From Reyranella sp. (GTDB taxonomy: Bacteria; Pseudomonadota; Alphaproteobacteria; Reyranellales; Reyranellaceae), in assembly GCF_004296935.1 (NCBI RefSeq), contig NZ_SCVH01000131.1, positions 1 to 64,000 of the forward strand: a stretch of 64,000 bases of DNA, read 5' to 3'. Of the stretch, positions 51,660 through 61,449 are shown piece by piece. Position numbers and translations under genes: made by a program. The number at the start of each line of letters is the position of its first letter. The first letter of the stretch is position 1. The notes under the pieces are model-generated. The model worked only from the letters and a program-made list of their open reading frames with translations. It was not told the origin of the DNA and ran no database searches.

Positions 51660-53444
51660 ATGACGTCGTGCCGACTCGCTGCAACCGTCGCCGTCGCCTT
51701 GACGGTCCTGCCGCTGGCCGGCGCCCAGGCGCAATGGGAGACCTCCCATCGTCAGCGCTTCATCGAGGAAGCGACGCGCAAGATGCCGCCGCTCGTCGTG
51801 CCGGCGCCCAGCGCCGCCGAGCGCGCGGCGGCCCGCGCCCCGGCGGCGCTGGGCATCGAGCTCAACGAGGCCCGGACCCTCATGGGACTCGGCCAGCCTG
51901 TCGTCGCGGCACGGCTGCCGGGTGGCAAGATCGCGATCGTCGACGCCGGCTTCCGCGGCATTCGCGAACGGCTGGAGGCAATCCCGCACGAGAAGGCCCT
52001 GACCAGCGTGATGCGCACCGGCGCGTCGCCCGGCGACATGCCGGTAGCCGATCCCACCTATGCCGGACCATGGGACTCCGATCACGGCTACTGGGTCTAT
52101 CGGGTGGTCCGTTCCGTCGCGCCCGACGTGCAGATCCTTCTCTATACTGCTGGTGGGCTCGGCCGGATGGCGACAGCACTACTCCATGCCGGGACGCAGG
52201 GCGTCGTGCTGTCCAACATCAGCCTCTCCTACCCGAGGGAGTTTCAGATCCTCTCCCAGGAAGAGGACGAGGTTTCGAGGTACCTGCGCGTGTACCTGCC
52301 GCAGCAGGAAGCGTTTGCCTTCATCTCTGCCGGCAACAACCGACAAGACGTCCACTCCTTCGTCACGGCCGACCGCAACAACAATGGCTACGTCGACTTT
52401 CACAATGCCGCGGCTCCGGGGCGCGATGTCGACAGCCTGCGCCTCAAGCTGCGGGCGGGTCAGTTCCGCACCGTGCTGACCTGGGATGCCGGCGCCCAAC
52501 CCGATGCCGACTACGAGCTGCAGATCGTCGGCGCGGGCGATCGGGTCTTCTATTCGGGACGCGTCGACCCCAAAGACAAGGCCAAGGGCCTCATCGTCCT
52601 GAACCATGCCTATAGCCAGCCGGTCGACGCCGCGATCCGGGTAAAGCGGCTCGCCGGACCGGCGGGTGGCGTTTTCATGCGGGTCAACGGCTATCCCCTG
52701 GGAGTCGCCGGCGACTTCAACGGCCTGCAGACGACCAACGCCTACCTGTTCCGCGAGAACCCCTTCGTCACCTTCGTCGGCTCGTTCGGCAAGGCGGCCG
52801 GCGGCCGCTTCGCGCCGTCGCCCTTCTCCAACGTCGGCACCGCGCCCGACGGGCGGCTGACGCCGCATGTCCTGGGGCCTGGCCAGCTCCTGATCGACGG
52901 CCGGCCGACCAACGGCACGTCGTTTTCATCGCCCTTCATCACCGCGATGTACGCCACGCAGGTCGGTTACAATTTCAAGAACCTGATCGCCCGGTCATCC
53001 AACTTCACGCGATTCGCGCCGGGCATCGCACCGCACGAACGCTCGCGCTGGGGAATTCCCGATCCGGCCTTGCTCGCCAAGCTGGACACCCTGGTCGGAC
53101 CGACCAGGATCGAGGAGGTCTCGCATCTCATCGACGATGGCAACCTCGTCGTGAAGTTCGCCGTCACCCGCTGTTGCATGGAAAGCCTGAGCTGGGGCAT
53201 CGCCGTCGACCTCGTGGATCCAGCCAACGGCAAGACGCTGGGCGGCGCCCTGGCCGTGGTACGCTCGGACAAGGCCGATTTCGTGCGCCATCCCCTCGAG
53301 GTGCGCATTCCCCTGAAGTCGCTCGAAGCCTTCAAGGGAACGAGGGCGAAGGTGCGGTTCGACATCAAGGCCCGGCGCTGGCCCAATCCGCCGCCGGGCA
53401 CGCTCAAGATCCATCAGGCGCCGGCCTACGATGTCACGCTTTAA
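51660..53444 (+). CDS. Exported subtilisin-like (S8-type) serine peptidase, divergent
   Basis: 594 aa. Signal peptide to about residue 24 (AGAQA). The catalytic triad of a subtilase is readable: IAIVDAGF (Asp95), DSDHGYWVYRVV (His142) and NGTSFSSPFITA (Ser421), with the oxyanion SAGNN (Asn226). A beta-domain of roughly residues 240-345 is inserted between Asn and Ser, and a C-terminal domain of about 130 residues follows. Spacing and sequence are unlike standard subtilisins. The start choice is weak (no ribosome-binding site). Confidence 0.72.
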   Translation: MTSCRLAATVAVALTVLPLAGAQAQWETSHRQRFIEEATRKMPPLVVPAPSAAERAAARAPAALGIELNEARTLMGLGQPVVAARLPGGKIAIVDAGFRGIRERLEAIPHEKALTSVMRTGASPGDMPVADPTYAGPWDSDHGYWVYRVVRSVAPDVQILLYTAGGLGRMATALLHAGTQGVVLSNISLSYPREFQILSQEEDEVSRYLRVYLPQQEAFAFISAGNNRQDVHSFVTADRNNNGYVDFHNAAAPGRDVDSLRLKLRAGQFRTVLTWDAGAQPDADYELQIVGAGDRVFYSGRVDPKDKAKGLIVLNHAYSQPVDAAIRVKRLAGPAGGVFMRVNGYPLGVAGDFNGLQTTNAYLFRENPFVTFVGSFGKAAGGRFAPSPFSNVGTAPDGRLTPHVLGPGQLLIDGRPTNGTSFSSPFITAMYATQVGYNFKNLIARSSNFTRFAPGIAPHERSRWGIPDPALLAKLDTLVGPTRIEEVSHLIDDGNLVVKFAVTRCCMESLSWGIAVDLVDPANGKTLGGALAVVRSDKADFVRHPLEVRIPLKSLEAFKGTRAKVRFDIKARRWPNPPPGTLKIHQAPAYDVTL

Positions 53445-53593
53445 TCCCATGTCGCCCCAATCCCATGTCGCCGCACGCCGGCGTCCCGTTCGGGGTGCTG
53501 GTCGCCCCGTCGTTGCCGCCCACGCTTTCGGCCGCAGGGTCCTCCCGCCAAAAGGTGGCCGGCGCGTGGCCGAGCCTCCGATGGAGGTCGAAG

Positions 53594-53956
53594 ATGCCCA
53601 ACTTCAGGAGTAAGTCACGCGCCGCCGTCGCACTTGCGGCCTGCGCCACGATTGCAACGGCCTTCGTCGCGGCGTCGACGATCGCCTCGGCTCAAACGTC
53701 GAGCTGCGTCAGGAAGCAGGTCTTGACGATCAACGCCAGGATTCTCGACGTCTGGAAAGGAAAGAACGCGACGCACTTTGCCGTCGATGTTCGTCCCTAT
53801 GCCGGCTGCCGGATCGTCAACGTCGTCGTGACGGCGCCGCCTTCTTCCTGCACCAAGGGTGCCCAGATCAGCGCCACGGGCGAGATCGATGAGTCGGAAG
53901 GTCCGCAGGACGGCTTCGAGATGTGGAAGACGACGACAGTTGCCTGTCGTCGGTAA
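53594..53956 (+). CDS. Small secreted protein of unknown function
   Basis: 120 aa from ATG 53594 (GGAGG 7 bases upstream). Signal peptide to about residue 33 (IASAQ); mature part has four cysteines (SSCVRK, AGCRIV, SSCTKG and the C-terminal ACRR), likely two disulfides. No family recognised. 149 bp after the subtilase and on the same strand, so it may be its partner or inhibitor; no direct evidence. Confidence 0.6.
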   Translation: MPNFRSKSRAAVALAACATIATAFVAASTIASAQTSSCVRKQVLTINARILDVWKGKNATHFAVDVRPYAGCRIVNVVVTAPPSSCTKGAQISATGEIDESEGPQDGFEMWKTTTVACRR

Positions 53957-54028
53957 CTTTGTATCGGTCACCCGGCAGGTCATGGCGCAGCCGAACGGTC
54001 GCAGACCGCCTCAGTGCAGCAGGCGCCC

Positions 54029-55300
54029 TCAATGCAGGCGTCTGACATGTGGTGCGCCCTCGCATGGCTGGTAGCGCACGCCACCCTTCATGATCAGGGC
54101 GAGCCGCTTCCTGTCCTGCAGCACGCGCACGTCCTTCAGCGGATCGCCGTCGACCAGCAGCAGGTCGGCGAGGAAGCCCGGCCTGACCTGGCCGAGCTCG
54201 TGGCCGCGTTTCATGATTTCGCCGCCAGTGCGGGTCGCGGCCTGCAGCGCTTCGCTCGGGCTGAAGCCCAGATGGGCCACGAAATGTTCGAGGTCGCGCG
54301 CATTGGTGCCCTGCGGGTTGGCGGCGAAACCGTAGTCGCCGCCGATCACGATGCGGATGCCGCGCTTGCGCATCTCGTTGTGCGTACGACAGGTCGCCTC
54401 GTAGAGCGGCCTCAGCCGCTCGAGGAAGCTCTGGCCCTGCCATGAATTGTCGCCGCGCAGGCTTTCGAGCCGCGCCAGCACGATTCCGATGGCAGGCCCG
54501 GTGAAGACGCGGTCCTTGGCGGCTTCCAGCATGTCGAGTGCCTCTTCGTCGGCAAAGTCGCAGTGATAGATGATGTCGACGCCGTTGCGCAGCGCGCGCT
54601 TCACCGAGTCGGAAGCGCGTGCGTGGGCGGCGACCCGGCGGCCGATGGCGTGGGCGGCCTCGACGCCGGCCGCGACCTCGGCGTCGGTCATGACCGTGGT
54701 TTCGGCCAGGGCCGATTCGGTGCCGTAGTCGCCCGAGATATTGAGCTTGATGGTGTCGCAACCCTCGCGCAGACAGAGCCGGGCCATGCGGCGAACCTCG
54801 TCGGGCCCATCGACGGCGACACCGAAACTGTCCTGGTGCAGGTGCAGGCGGCGGCCATCGCCCAGGCCGCCGGTGACGGTGAGCTCGGGGCTCGCCGTGA
54901 GCAGCCGCGGCCCGTCGGTGTGGCCGCGCTCGATGGCGTCGCGCACGGCGACGTCGAGGCGGATCTTGGCCGCCGCCGCCGAGCAGGCGCTGGTGAAGCC
55001 GGCGCCCAGCAGTTTTCGCGCCGCATCCATGGTGAGGAGCGCGTGGTCTTCCGGCGGCAGCTCGCCCAGCGCCGTACCACGCGGCGTGTCGACGAAGGAG
55101 AGATGGGCGTGGCCCTCGACCAGGCCGGGCATCAGGAATTTGCCGCCGGCATCGATCCGCTCAGCGCCCTCGGCGGCAGCCACGGCCTGGCCGGCGGGCG
55201 CCACCGCCTCGATGCGCTCGCCCTCGATCAAGACCTGGCCCGGAAACGGCGCCGCGCCGCTGCCGTCCCAGACCGTCGCATGCTCGATCAACAGCCGCAT
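54029..55300 (-). CDS. Amidohydrolase family protein
   Basis: 423 aa. LIEHATVWDGSGAAPFPGQVLIEGERI, LMPGLVEGHAHLSF (HxH), TIKLNISGDYG with the bridging Lys region, RRVAAHARAS, IIYHCDF and IVIGGDYGFAANPQGTNARDLEHFV define an imidazolonepropionase/prolidase-like member of the superfamily. Substrate unknown. Divergent from the substrate-binding protein gene across 218 bp. Confidence 0.9.
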   Translation of the reverse strand: MRLLIEHATVWDGSGAAPFPGQVLIEGERIEAVAPAGQAVAAAEGAERIDAGGKFLMPGLVEGHAHLSFVDTPRGTALGELPPEDHALLTMDAARKLLGAGFTSACSAAAAKIRLDVAVRDAIERGHTDGPRLLTASPELTVTGGLGDGRRLHLHQDSFGVAVDGPDEVRRMARLCLREGCDTIKLNISGDYGTESALAETTVMTDAEVAAGVEAAHAIGRRVAAHARASDSVKRALRNGVDIIYHCDFADEEALDMLEAAKDRVFTGPAIGIVLARLESLRGDNSWQGQSFLERLRPLYEATCRTHNEMRKRGIRIVIGGDYGFAANPQGTNARDLEHFVAHLGFSPSEALQAATRTGGEIMKRGHELGQVRPGFLADLLLVDGDPLKDVRVLQDRKRLALIMKGGVRYQPCEGAPHVRRLH

Positions 55301-55453
55301 CCCGGCCTCCCCGTGGTTTCTTGCCGTCGACTATAGCGCAGGATTCCGATGCCCCCTCTGCCTCTTCCCGGCGCCGTCTATGGCGCTTTTGGGTGGCGAG
55401 GGTCGGCCAATCCCGCATTCCCCGGCATCCGGCGGGATGGTAGCGTTCGGAAA

Positions 55454-55476
55454 GTTCCCAGGGTTCATTCGGGAAC
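55454..55476. promoter_or_regulatory. Inverted repeat GTTCCC-N11-GGGAAC
   Basis: Lies between the divergent amidohydrolase and substrate-binding protein genes, 43 bases before the latter's start. Symmetry and spacing (17 bp centre to centre) suit a dimeric regulator such as a LysR, GntR or TetR-type repressor, but no such gene is adjacent. Confidence 0.4.
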
Positions 55477-55518
55477 GTCGGCGCGTAGTGCCGCAATAAA
55501 CTCGATACGGAGGAAACG

Positions 55519-56727
55519 ATGCGATGCATGAAAGCCGCTGCCGCGGCGTTGCTGTCCTGCTGCCTGCTCAGCGCCACGGCGCTGGCCCAGAACAAGGCGG
55601 TGAAGATCGGCGTCCTGGACGACATGTCCGGCCTCTACGCCGACAACACCGGCCCGGGCGACGTCGCTGCGGTCAAGTTCGCCATCGCCGATTTCGGCGG
55701 CTCGGTGCTCGGCAAGCCGATCGAGCTGGTGACCTCCGATTTCCAGAACAAGGTCGATGTCGGCGCTGGCATCGCCAAGCGCTGGTACGACGAAGAGAAC
55801 GTCGACATGATCCTCGGCATTCCCAATTCGGCGCTGGCACTCGCGCTCGTGAGAGTGGCGGAGGAAAAGAACCGCATCGTCATGCCGACCGCGGCGGCGA
55901 CCTCGGAGCTGACCGGCAAGTCCTGCAGCTCGCACAGCGTCCACTGGATCTACGACACCTACGGCCAGGGCAAGACCATCGTCAATGCGCTGAGCAAGAT
56001 GGGCGGCGATACCTGGTTCTTCATCACCGTGGACTACGCCTTCGGCCTGGCGGTGGAAGCGGATGCCACCACCTTCATCAAGGCGGCCGGCGGCAAGGTG
56101 CTGGGCTCGGTGCGCCATCCGCTGAACACGGCGGACTTCTCCTCCTATGTCCTGCAGGCACAGGCCTCCAAGGCCAAGGGGCTGATGTTCGCCAATGGCG
56201 GCGGTGACATCGTCAACGGCATCAAGCAGGCGTCCGAGTTCGGCCTCATGAAGCAGGGCATGCGGATCAGCGCACCGCTGGCGCAGTTCCCCGACATCCA
56301 CGGCATCGGGCTGAAGATCGCCCAGGGCACGCTGATCTCGAGCCCGTTCTACTACGACATGACTCCGGAGGCGCGCACCTTCACCGACCGCTTCACCAAG
56401 GAGCGGGGCCGTCCGCCCAGCTTCATCCAGGCCGGCACCTATGGCGCCGTGATGCACTACCTGAAGGCCGTGCAGGCCGCCGGCACCGACGAGGCCAAGG
56501 CAGTGATGGCGCAGATGAAGAAGCTGCCGATCAACGACTTCATGACCAAGGACGGCCGCGTTCGCGAGGACGGGCGCGTCATCCGCGACATGTACCTGAT
56601 GCAGGCCAAGACCCCCGAAGAGTCGAAGGGCGGCTGGGACCTGGTGAAGATGGTCGCCACGGTGCCGGGCAAGGAGGCCTTCCGGCCGATGGAGGAAGGC
56701 GGCTGCCCGCTTGTGACTAAGAAGTAG
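55519..56727 (+). CDS. Branched-chain amino acid-type ABC transporter substrate-binding protein
   Basis: 402 aa. Signal peptide to about residue 23 (ATALAQ). VKIGVLDDMSGLYADNTGPGDVAAVKFAIADFGG, PIELVTSDFQNKVDVGAGIAKRWYDEENVDMILGIPNSALALAL and TWFFITVDYAFGLAVEADAT identify the LivK-like (peripla_BP_6) class; these often bind aromatic or carboxylate substrates. Start is fixed by GGAGGAAACG directly before the ATG, which has a 10-base match to the sRNA loop complement. Confidence 0.93.
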   Translation: MRCMKAAAAALLSCCLLSATALAQNKAVKIGVLDDMSGLYADNTGPGDVAAVKFAIADFGGSVLGKPIELVTSDFQNKVDVGAGIAKRWYDEENVDMILGIPNSALALALVRVAEEKNRIVMPTAAATSELTGKSCSSHSVHWIYDTYGQGKTIVNALSKMGGDTWFFITVDYAFGLAVEADATTFIKAAGGKVLGSVRHPLNTADFSSYVLQAQASKAKGLMFANGGGDIVNGIKQASEFGLMKQGMRISAPLAQFPDIHGIGLKIAQGTLISSPFYYDMTPEARTFTDRFTKERGRPPSFIQAGTYGAVMHYLKAVQAAGTDEAKAVMAQMKKLPINDFMTKDGRVREDGRVIRDMYLMQAKTPEESKGGWDLVKMVATVPGKEAFRPMEEGGCPLVTKK

Positions 56728-56752
56728 AAGCAGCGGCGGACGGGGTCGGCGA

Positions 56753-58345
56753 CTACCCTCGCAGCACCATGTCCGCCGCCTTCTCGCCGATCATGATCGA
56801 GGGCGCGTTGGTGTTGCCGGAAGTGAGTGTCGGCATGATCGAGGCGTCGGCGACGCGCAGCCCGTCGATGCCGTGGACACGGAGCTGGGGATCGACGACC
56901 GCCATCTCATCGGTGCCCATCTTGCAGGTCCCGACCGGGTGGTAGGTGGTCTCGGCCGCGCCCTTGACCCAGTCCAGTATCTCCTCGTCCGTCGTCTGCT
57001 CCCTGCCGGGCGCGAGCTCGCTCACCTGCAGCGGCGCCATTGCGGGCGCCGTCATGATGGCGCGGGCGATGCGGACGGCGCGGACGGTGAGTTCAGCGTC
57101 CACGGCTGACGACAGGAAATTGAAGTTGATCGCCGGCGGCGTGCCCGGATCGGCCGAGACGACGTGGATATGGCCCCTGCTCTCCGGCCGCATCGGGTGC
57201 GCGTAACAGGTGACGCCGGATTGCCTGGAAATCTTCGGCCCCTTGGGACCGGGCTCGGTCAGCATCGGCACCCAGCCCAGCAGCAGATCGGGCGCCGCAA
57301 GCCCGTCGCGGGAGCGGACGAAGGCGCGCATCGGCGCCCCCACACTGCCGAGCAGCCCTCGTCCGGAGAGGGCGTAGCGCAACGCCTGGCGCACGAGGCC
57401 GAGGCCGCGGGCCGTGTCGTTGTAGGTGATGCCCTTGGTGCCGATCGCCCATTTTGTCCGCGGCGCATAATGATCGCGCAGATTTTCGCCGACGCCCGGC
57501 AAGGCGTGGCGCACTTCTATGCCGAGCGACTGCAGACGCCCGGGCTGGCCGATTCCCGACAGTTCCAGCAGCTGCGGCGAGTTGATCGTGCCGCCGCTCA
57601 CGATGACTTCGCGCGCCACCCGCGCCTCGCGCCCCTCACCGCCGGCGGCATAGCGCACGCCGATACAGCGCCTTCCCTCGAACAACAGAGCCTCGGCGAC
57701 TGCGCCCGTTTCGATGCGGAGATTCGAACGCTTTCGCGCTGGGTCGAGATAGCAGCGCGCCGTGCTCATGCGCCGACCACGCGCGATCGTGGCCTGGCTC
57801 ATGGCGATGCCGTCCTGGGTCGCGCCATTGTAGTCGGGATTGTGCGCGATCCCGACCTCGCCCGCCGCCTTGATCACCGCGGCGAAGAAGGGCTCGCGCG
57901 GCTCAGGGTTGGTGACGCGGAGCGGCCCATCGCGGCCGCGAAAGGCATCGTCGCCGCCGCCGTCATAGCTTTCCAGGCGCTTGAAGAACGGCAGGACGCT
58001 CTCATAGCTCCAGCCCTGGTTGCCCATCTGCGCCCAGGTGTCGAAGTCCTGCGCCTGGCCGCGCACGAAGGCCATGCCGTTCAGCGCACTCGAGCCGCCC
58101 AGCATCCGGCCGCGCGGCACCGGAATGCGGCGGCCGTCGGTGGTGGCCTCGGGCTCCGAGCTGTAGAGCCAGTTGACGGCGGGGTTGGTGATCATCCGCG
58201 CGGAGCCGACCGGAACGCGGGTCCAGCGATAATCGGCGGGCCCCGCCTCCAGCAACAGCACCTTGTTGCGCGGGTCCGCCGAGAGCCTGTTGGCGACGAC
58301 GGCACCGGCCGATCCGGCACCCACAACGATGTAGTCGTAATGCAT
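56753..58345 (-). CDS. GMC family oxidoreductase (choline dehydrogenase-like)
   Basis: 530 aa from ATG 58345. YDYIVVGAGSAGAVVANRLSADPRNKVLLLEAGP is the FAD-binding fold, GRMLGGSSALNGMAFVRGQAQDFDTWAQMGNQGWSYESVLPFFKRLE the PROSITE-type block, and ETTYHPVGTCKMGTDEMAVVDPQLRVHGIDGLRVADASIMPTLTSGNTNAPSIMIGEKAADM the C-terminal active-site His region. Oxidises alcohols or sugars. Convergent with the substrate-binding protein gene. Confidence 0.94.
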   Translation of the reverse strand: MHYDYIVVGAGSAGAVVANRLSADPRNKVLLLEAGPADYRWTRVPVGSARMITNPAVNWLYSSEPEATTDGRRIPVPRGRMLGGSSALNGMAFVRGQAQDFDTWAQMGNQGWSYESVLPFFKRLESYDGGGDDAFRGRDGPLRVTNPEPREPFFAAVIKAAGEVGIAHNPDYNGATQDGIAMSQATIARGRRMSTARCYLDPARKRSNLRIETGAVAEALLFEGRRCIGVRYAAGGEGREARVAREVIVSGGTINSPQLLELSGIGQPGRLQSLGIEVRHALPGVGENLRDHYAPRTKWAIGTKGITYNDTARGLGLVRQALRYALSGRGLLGSVGAPMRAFVRSRDGLAAPDLLLGWVPMLTEPGPKGPKISRQSGVTCYAHPMRPESRGHIHVVSADPGTPPAINFNFLSSAVDAELTVRAVRIARAIMTAPAMAPLQVSELAPGREQTTDEEILDWVKGAAETTYHPVGTCKMGTDEMAVVDPQLRVHGIDGLRVADASIMPTLTSGNTNAPSIMIGEKAADMVLRG

Positions 58346-58571
58346 CAGCGGGATTGTCCGCGAAATGCCTGGCGCTGCCAACACGCGCCAGCCGCAGCGC
58401 GAAGCTCTCGTCTTCGCGATCTTGCCATTGCCGCCAAGTCTCGTCACAGTGCCGTCGCTTCGAGGGGCACTTTCGAAATGGATCAGCGCTAACTCACCTC
58501 TTTCGGTCTCCTGTCGCCTGACAGGGAAGGCACGGCATGGCCGTGCGAGTGCGCTGTTTTCGGAGTCCCTC

Positions 58572-59921
58572 TTGTCCCATCCCCTTTTGACCGCTCCCAT
58601 CGGCCTGAGCCTGCTGCGCCTGGCCGGCCCGACCACCGGGTTCATGGCGGTGCAGATCGCAGTCGCCATCGCCGAGACCTGGTTCATCGCCCGGCTGGGC
58701 GGCGACGCGCTGGCGGGCTTTGCGCTGGTCCTCCCCTTCCTGGTGCTGATGCACAGCATGGCCAACGGCGGCATGGGCGGCGGCGTCGCCTCGGCGCTGG
58801 CGCGTGCCCTGGGCGGCGGGCACCTCGAGGATGCGCGCGCGCTGGCGCTGCACGCGCTGGTCCTGGCCGCGGCTTTCACGCTTGTTTTCGCGATCCTTGG
58901 ATGGATCGTGGCTCCCGCCTTCTATCGCCTGATGGGCGGCAGCGGGCAGGCGCTCGCGCACGCGTTCGCCTTCAGCGACATCGTCTTCGGCGGCTGCGTG
59001 GTCGTGTGGACGAGCGCCTTCCTCGCAGCCCTCCTGCGCGGCGCCGGCGATGCGGCAACGCCCGGCCGGATCGGGGTTGTGATGTCGATCGTCTACGTGC
59101 CACTGGCGGGCGTCCTGACTCTGGGACTTGGCAACTGGCCCGGCCTCGGCATGGCCGGGCCCGGCCTCGCCGGCATCGTGACCATGGGCGGGCAGACGCT
59201 GGTACTGGCGCGCGCCGTGTGGCACGGCCGGCTGGGCGTCGTGCCACGCCTCCAGGGTGTGAAGCTGGAACGCCGGCTGTTCGGCGAAATCCTGCGCGTC
59301 GGCGTCATGGGCTCCTTCGCGACGGTCGTCGCCAGCCTCGCCGCGGTGCTGATGACCGGGCTGGTCGGTCGCTTCGGCACCGACGCGCTGGCGGGCTACG
59401 GCGTCGGCGTGCGCCTGGAATACATGGTGTCACCGCTGGCCTACGGCATCGGCACGGGACTCACGACCCTGGTCGGCGTGGCGGCGGGCGCCCAGGATTT
59501 CAAGCGCGCGGTACGTGTCGCGTGGATCGGCGGACTCCTCGCCTTCGCCTCCATCGGCGCCATCGGCTGGGCCGCGGCGCTGCTCCCCGAGGCCTGGTCG
59601 CGCCTGTTCACCACGGAGCCCGGCGTTGTCGACGCCAGCGTCTCCTACCTCACCCACGTGGCGCCGTTCTATTGCCTGCTCGGGCTCGGCCTCGCGCTCT
59701 ACTTCGCGGGCCAGGGCGCCGGCCGCATGACGGTGCCGGTCATGGCCGGCCTCGTGCGCGTGGCAGTGGCGACCGCCGGCGGCTGGTTCGCAGTCGAGCA
59801 TATGGGATTGGGACTCGACGGCGTGTTCACGGCGATGGCGGCCGGCATGGCGGTCTACGGCTGCGCGATCGCCGGCCCGCTCCTTGTCAGGCCGTGGAGA
59901 GCACCGGCTCTCAGAGGCTGA
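58572..59921 (+). CDS. MATE family efflux transporter
   Basis: 449 aa from TTG 58572, preceded by GGAG 6 bases upstream; the open frame extends to 58365 without homology. About 12 membrane segments; [67 protein letters not shown] and [41 protein letters not shown] are MATE/NorM-like. Extrudes cationic drugs or metabolites using Na+ or H+. Divergent from GMC. Confidence 0.88.
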   Translation: MSHPLLTAPIGLSLLRLAGPTTGFMAVQIAVAIAETWFIARLGGDALAGFALVLPFLVLMHSMANGGMGGGVASALARALGGGHLEDARALALHALVLAAAFTLVFAILGWIVAPAFYRLMGGSGQALAHAFAFSDIVFGGCVVVWTSAFLAALLRGAGDAATPGRIGVVMSIVYVPLAGVLTLGLGNWPGLGMAGPGLAGIVTMGGQTLVLARAVWHGRLGVVPRLQGVKLERRLFGEILRVGVMGSFATVVASLAAVLMTGLVGRFGTDALAGYGVGVRLEYMVSPLAYGIGTGLTTLVGVAAGAQDFKRAVRVAWIGGLLAFASIGAIGWAAALLPEAWSRLFTTEPGVVDASVSYLTHVAPFYCLLGLGLALYFAGQGAGRMTVPVMAGLVRVAVATAGGWFAVEHMGLGLDGVFTAMAAGMAVYGCAIAGPLLVRPWRAPALRG

Positions 59922-59936
59922 TGGAACTACGGCCGC

Positions 59937-61349
59937 TCATCCCAGCTCGCGGACATCGACGAGCCGGCCTGCCACGGCGGCGGCCGCAGCCATGACGGGG
60001 GAAACCAGGTGCGTGCGGCCGCCCGGACCTTGGCGCCCTTCGAAGTTGCGGTTGGAGGTGCTGGCACACCGCTGTCCTGCGAGAATCCTGTCGGAATTCA
60101 TGCCGAGGCACATGGAACAGCCCGGCTCGCGCCATTCGAAGCCGGCTTCGACCAGGATGCGATCGAGTCCCTCCCGCTCGGCCTGCTGTTTGACGAGGCC
60201 GGAACCCGGAACGACGAGCGCCCGCACGCCTGCAGCCACCTTGCGGCCGCGCACGACCGCGGCTGCCGCGCGGATATCCTCGATGCGGCCGTTGGTGCAG
60301 GAGCCGATGAAGACGACGTCGATTGCGAGGCCGGCCATCCGCTGGCCGGGCGCGAGTCCCATGTAGTCCACCATGCGGCGGCGCTGCAGGCGCGTGCTCT
60401 CGTCAGGCGCGTCCTGCGGATCCGGAACGATCCCGTCGATCGGCACCACGGCTTCGGGATTGGTGCCCCAGGTCACCATCGGCGCGATCCCCGAGGCGTC
60501 CAGCATGACCGACCGGTCGTAGGTAGCATCAGGGTCGGAGGCGAGCGTGCGCCACCAGGCAACCGCGCGCTCGAAGGCCTCGCCCCTGGGGGCGAAGTCG
60601 CGATCGCGAACATAATCGAATGTCGTCTGGTCGGGCGCGATCAGGCCGGCGCGCGCACCCGCTTCGATCGACATGTTGCTGACGGTCATCCGCCCGGCCA
60701 TGTCGAGCGCCCGGATGGCCTCGCCGCGGAACTCGATCATGTGGCCGTTGGCGCCCGATGTGCCGAGCCTGCCGACGAGCGTCATCGCCAAATCCTTGGC
60801 CGTCGTGCCGAAGGGCAGCGCGCCGCTCACCTCGACCTTCATGCTGCGGGGCTTCTTCTGCAGCAAAGTCTGCGTCGCCAGCACATGCTCGACTTCCGAA
60901 GCGCCGACGCCGAAGGCCAGAGCGCCCAGCGCGCCGTGGGTAGAGGCATGCGAGTCGCCGCTGACGATGGTCTGACCCGGCAGCGAGAAGCCCAGTTCAG
61001 GTCCGACGACATGGACGATGCCCTGGCGCGCGTCGAGGATCGGAATATAGGGCACGCCGAACGCCGCGACGTTGGCCTCGAGCGTCGCCACCTGGAGGCG
61101 CGAGCCCTCCTCCTGGATGCCGCCTCGGCGGTCCTCCGTCGGGATGTTGTGATCGGCGACTGCCAGCGTCGCCTCCGGACGACGCACCGGGCGGCCAGCC
61201 TGGCGCAGCCCCTCGAAAGCCTGCGGGCTGTGGAGTTCGTCCAGGAGGTGGCGGTCGATGTAGAGCACACAGGTGCGGTCATCGAGCCTTTCCACGACAT
61301 GCGCGTCCCAGATCTTGTCGAACAGGGTGCGCGGCGGCGCTCCGGTCAT
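59937..61349 (-). CDS. leuC: 3-isopropylmalate dehydratase large subunit (LeuC)-like hydro-lyase
   Basis: 470 aa. [93 protein letters not shown] and [15 protein letters not shown] give the LeuC sequence and the three Fe-S ligand cysteines. The small subunit leuD is not downstream on this strand (the next gene is a MATE exporter on the other), so this may be a paralogue or depend on a distant leuD. Confidence 0.92.
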   Translation of the reverse strand: MTGAPPRTLFDKIWDAHVVERLDDRTCVLYIDRHLLDELHSPQAFEGLRQAGRPVRRPEATLAVADHNIPTEDRRGGIQEEGSRLQVATLEANVAAFGVPYIPILDARQGIVHVVGPELGFSLPGQTIVSGDSHASTHGALGALAFGVGASEVEHVLATQTLLQKKPRSMKVEVSGALPFGTTAKDLAMTLVGRLGTSGANGHMIEFRGEAIRALDMAGRMTVSNMSIEAGARAGLIAPDQTTFDYVRDRDFAPRGEAFERAVAWWRTLASDPDATYDRSVMLDASGIAPMVTWGTNPEAVVPIDGIVPDPQDAPDESTRLQRRRMVDYMGLAPGQRMAGLAIDVVFIGSCTNGRIEDIRAAAAVVRGRKVAAGVRALVVPGSGLVKQQAEREGLDRILVEAGFEWREPGCSMCLGMNSDRILAGQRCASTSNRNFEGRQGPGGRTHLVSPVMAAAAAVAGRLVDVRELG

Positions 61350-61449
61350 TCGCTATCCTTTGCGCCAGTTTACGCACTACCCGGCGTGCATGGTAGTCTC
61401 GGCCGTCACGAACGTGATCCCGCTCTCATTCTTTGGAAATGTTGACTGA

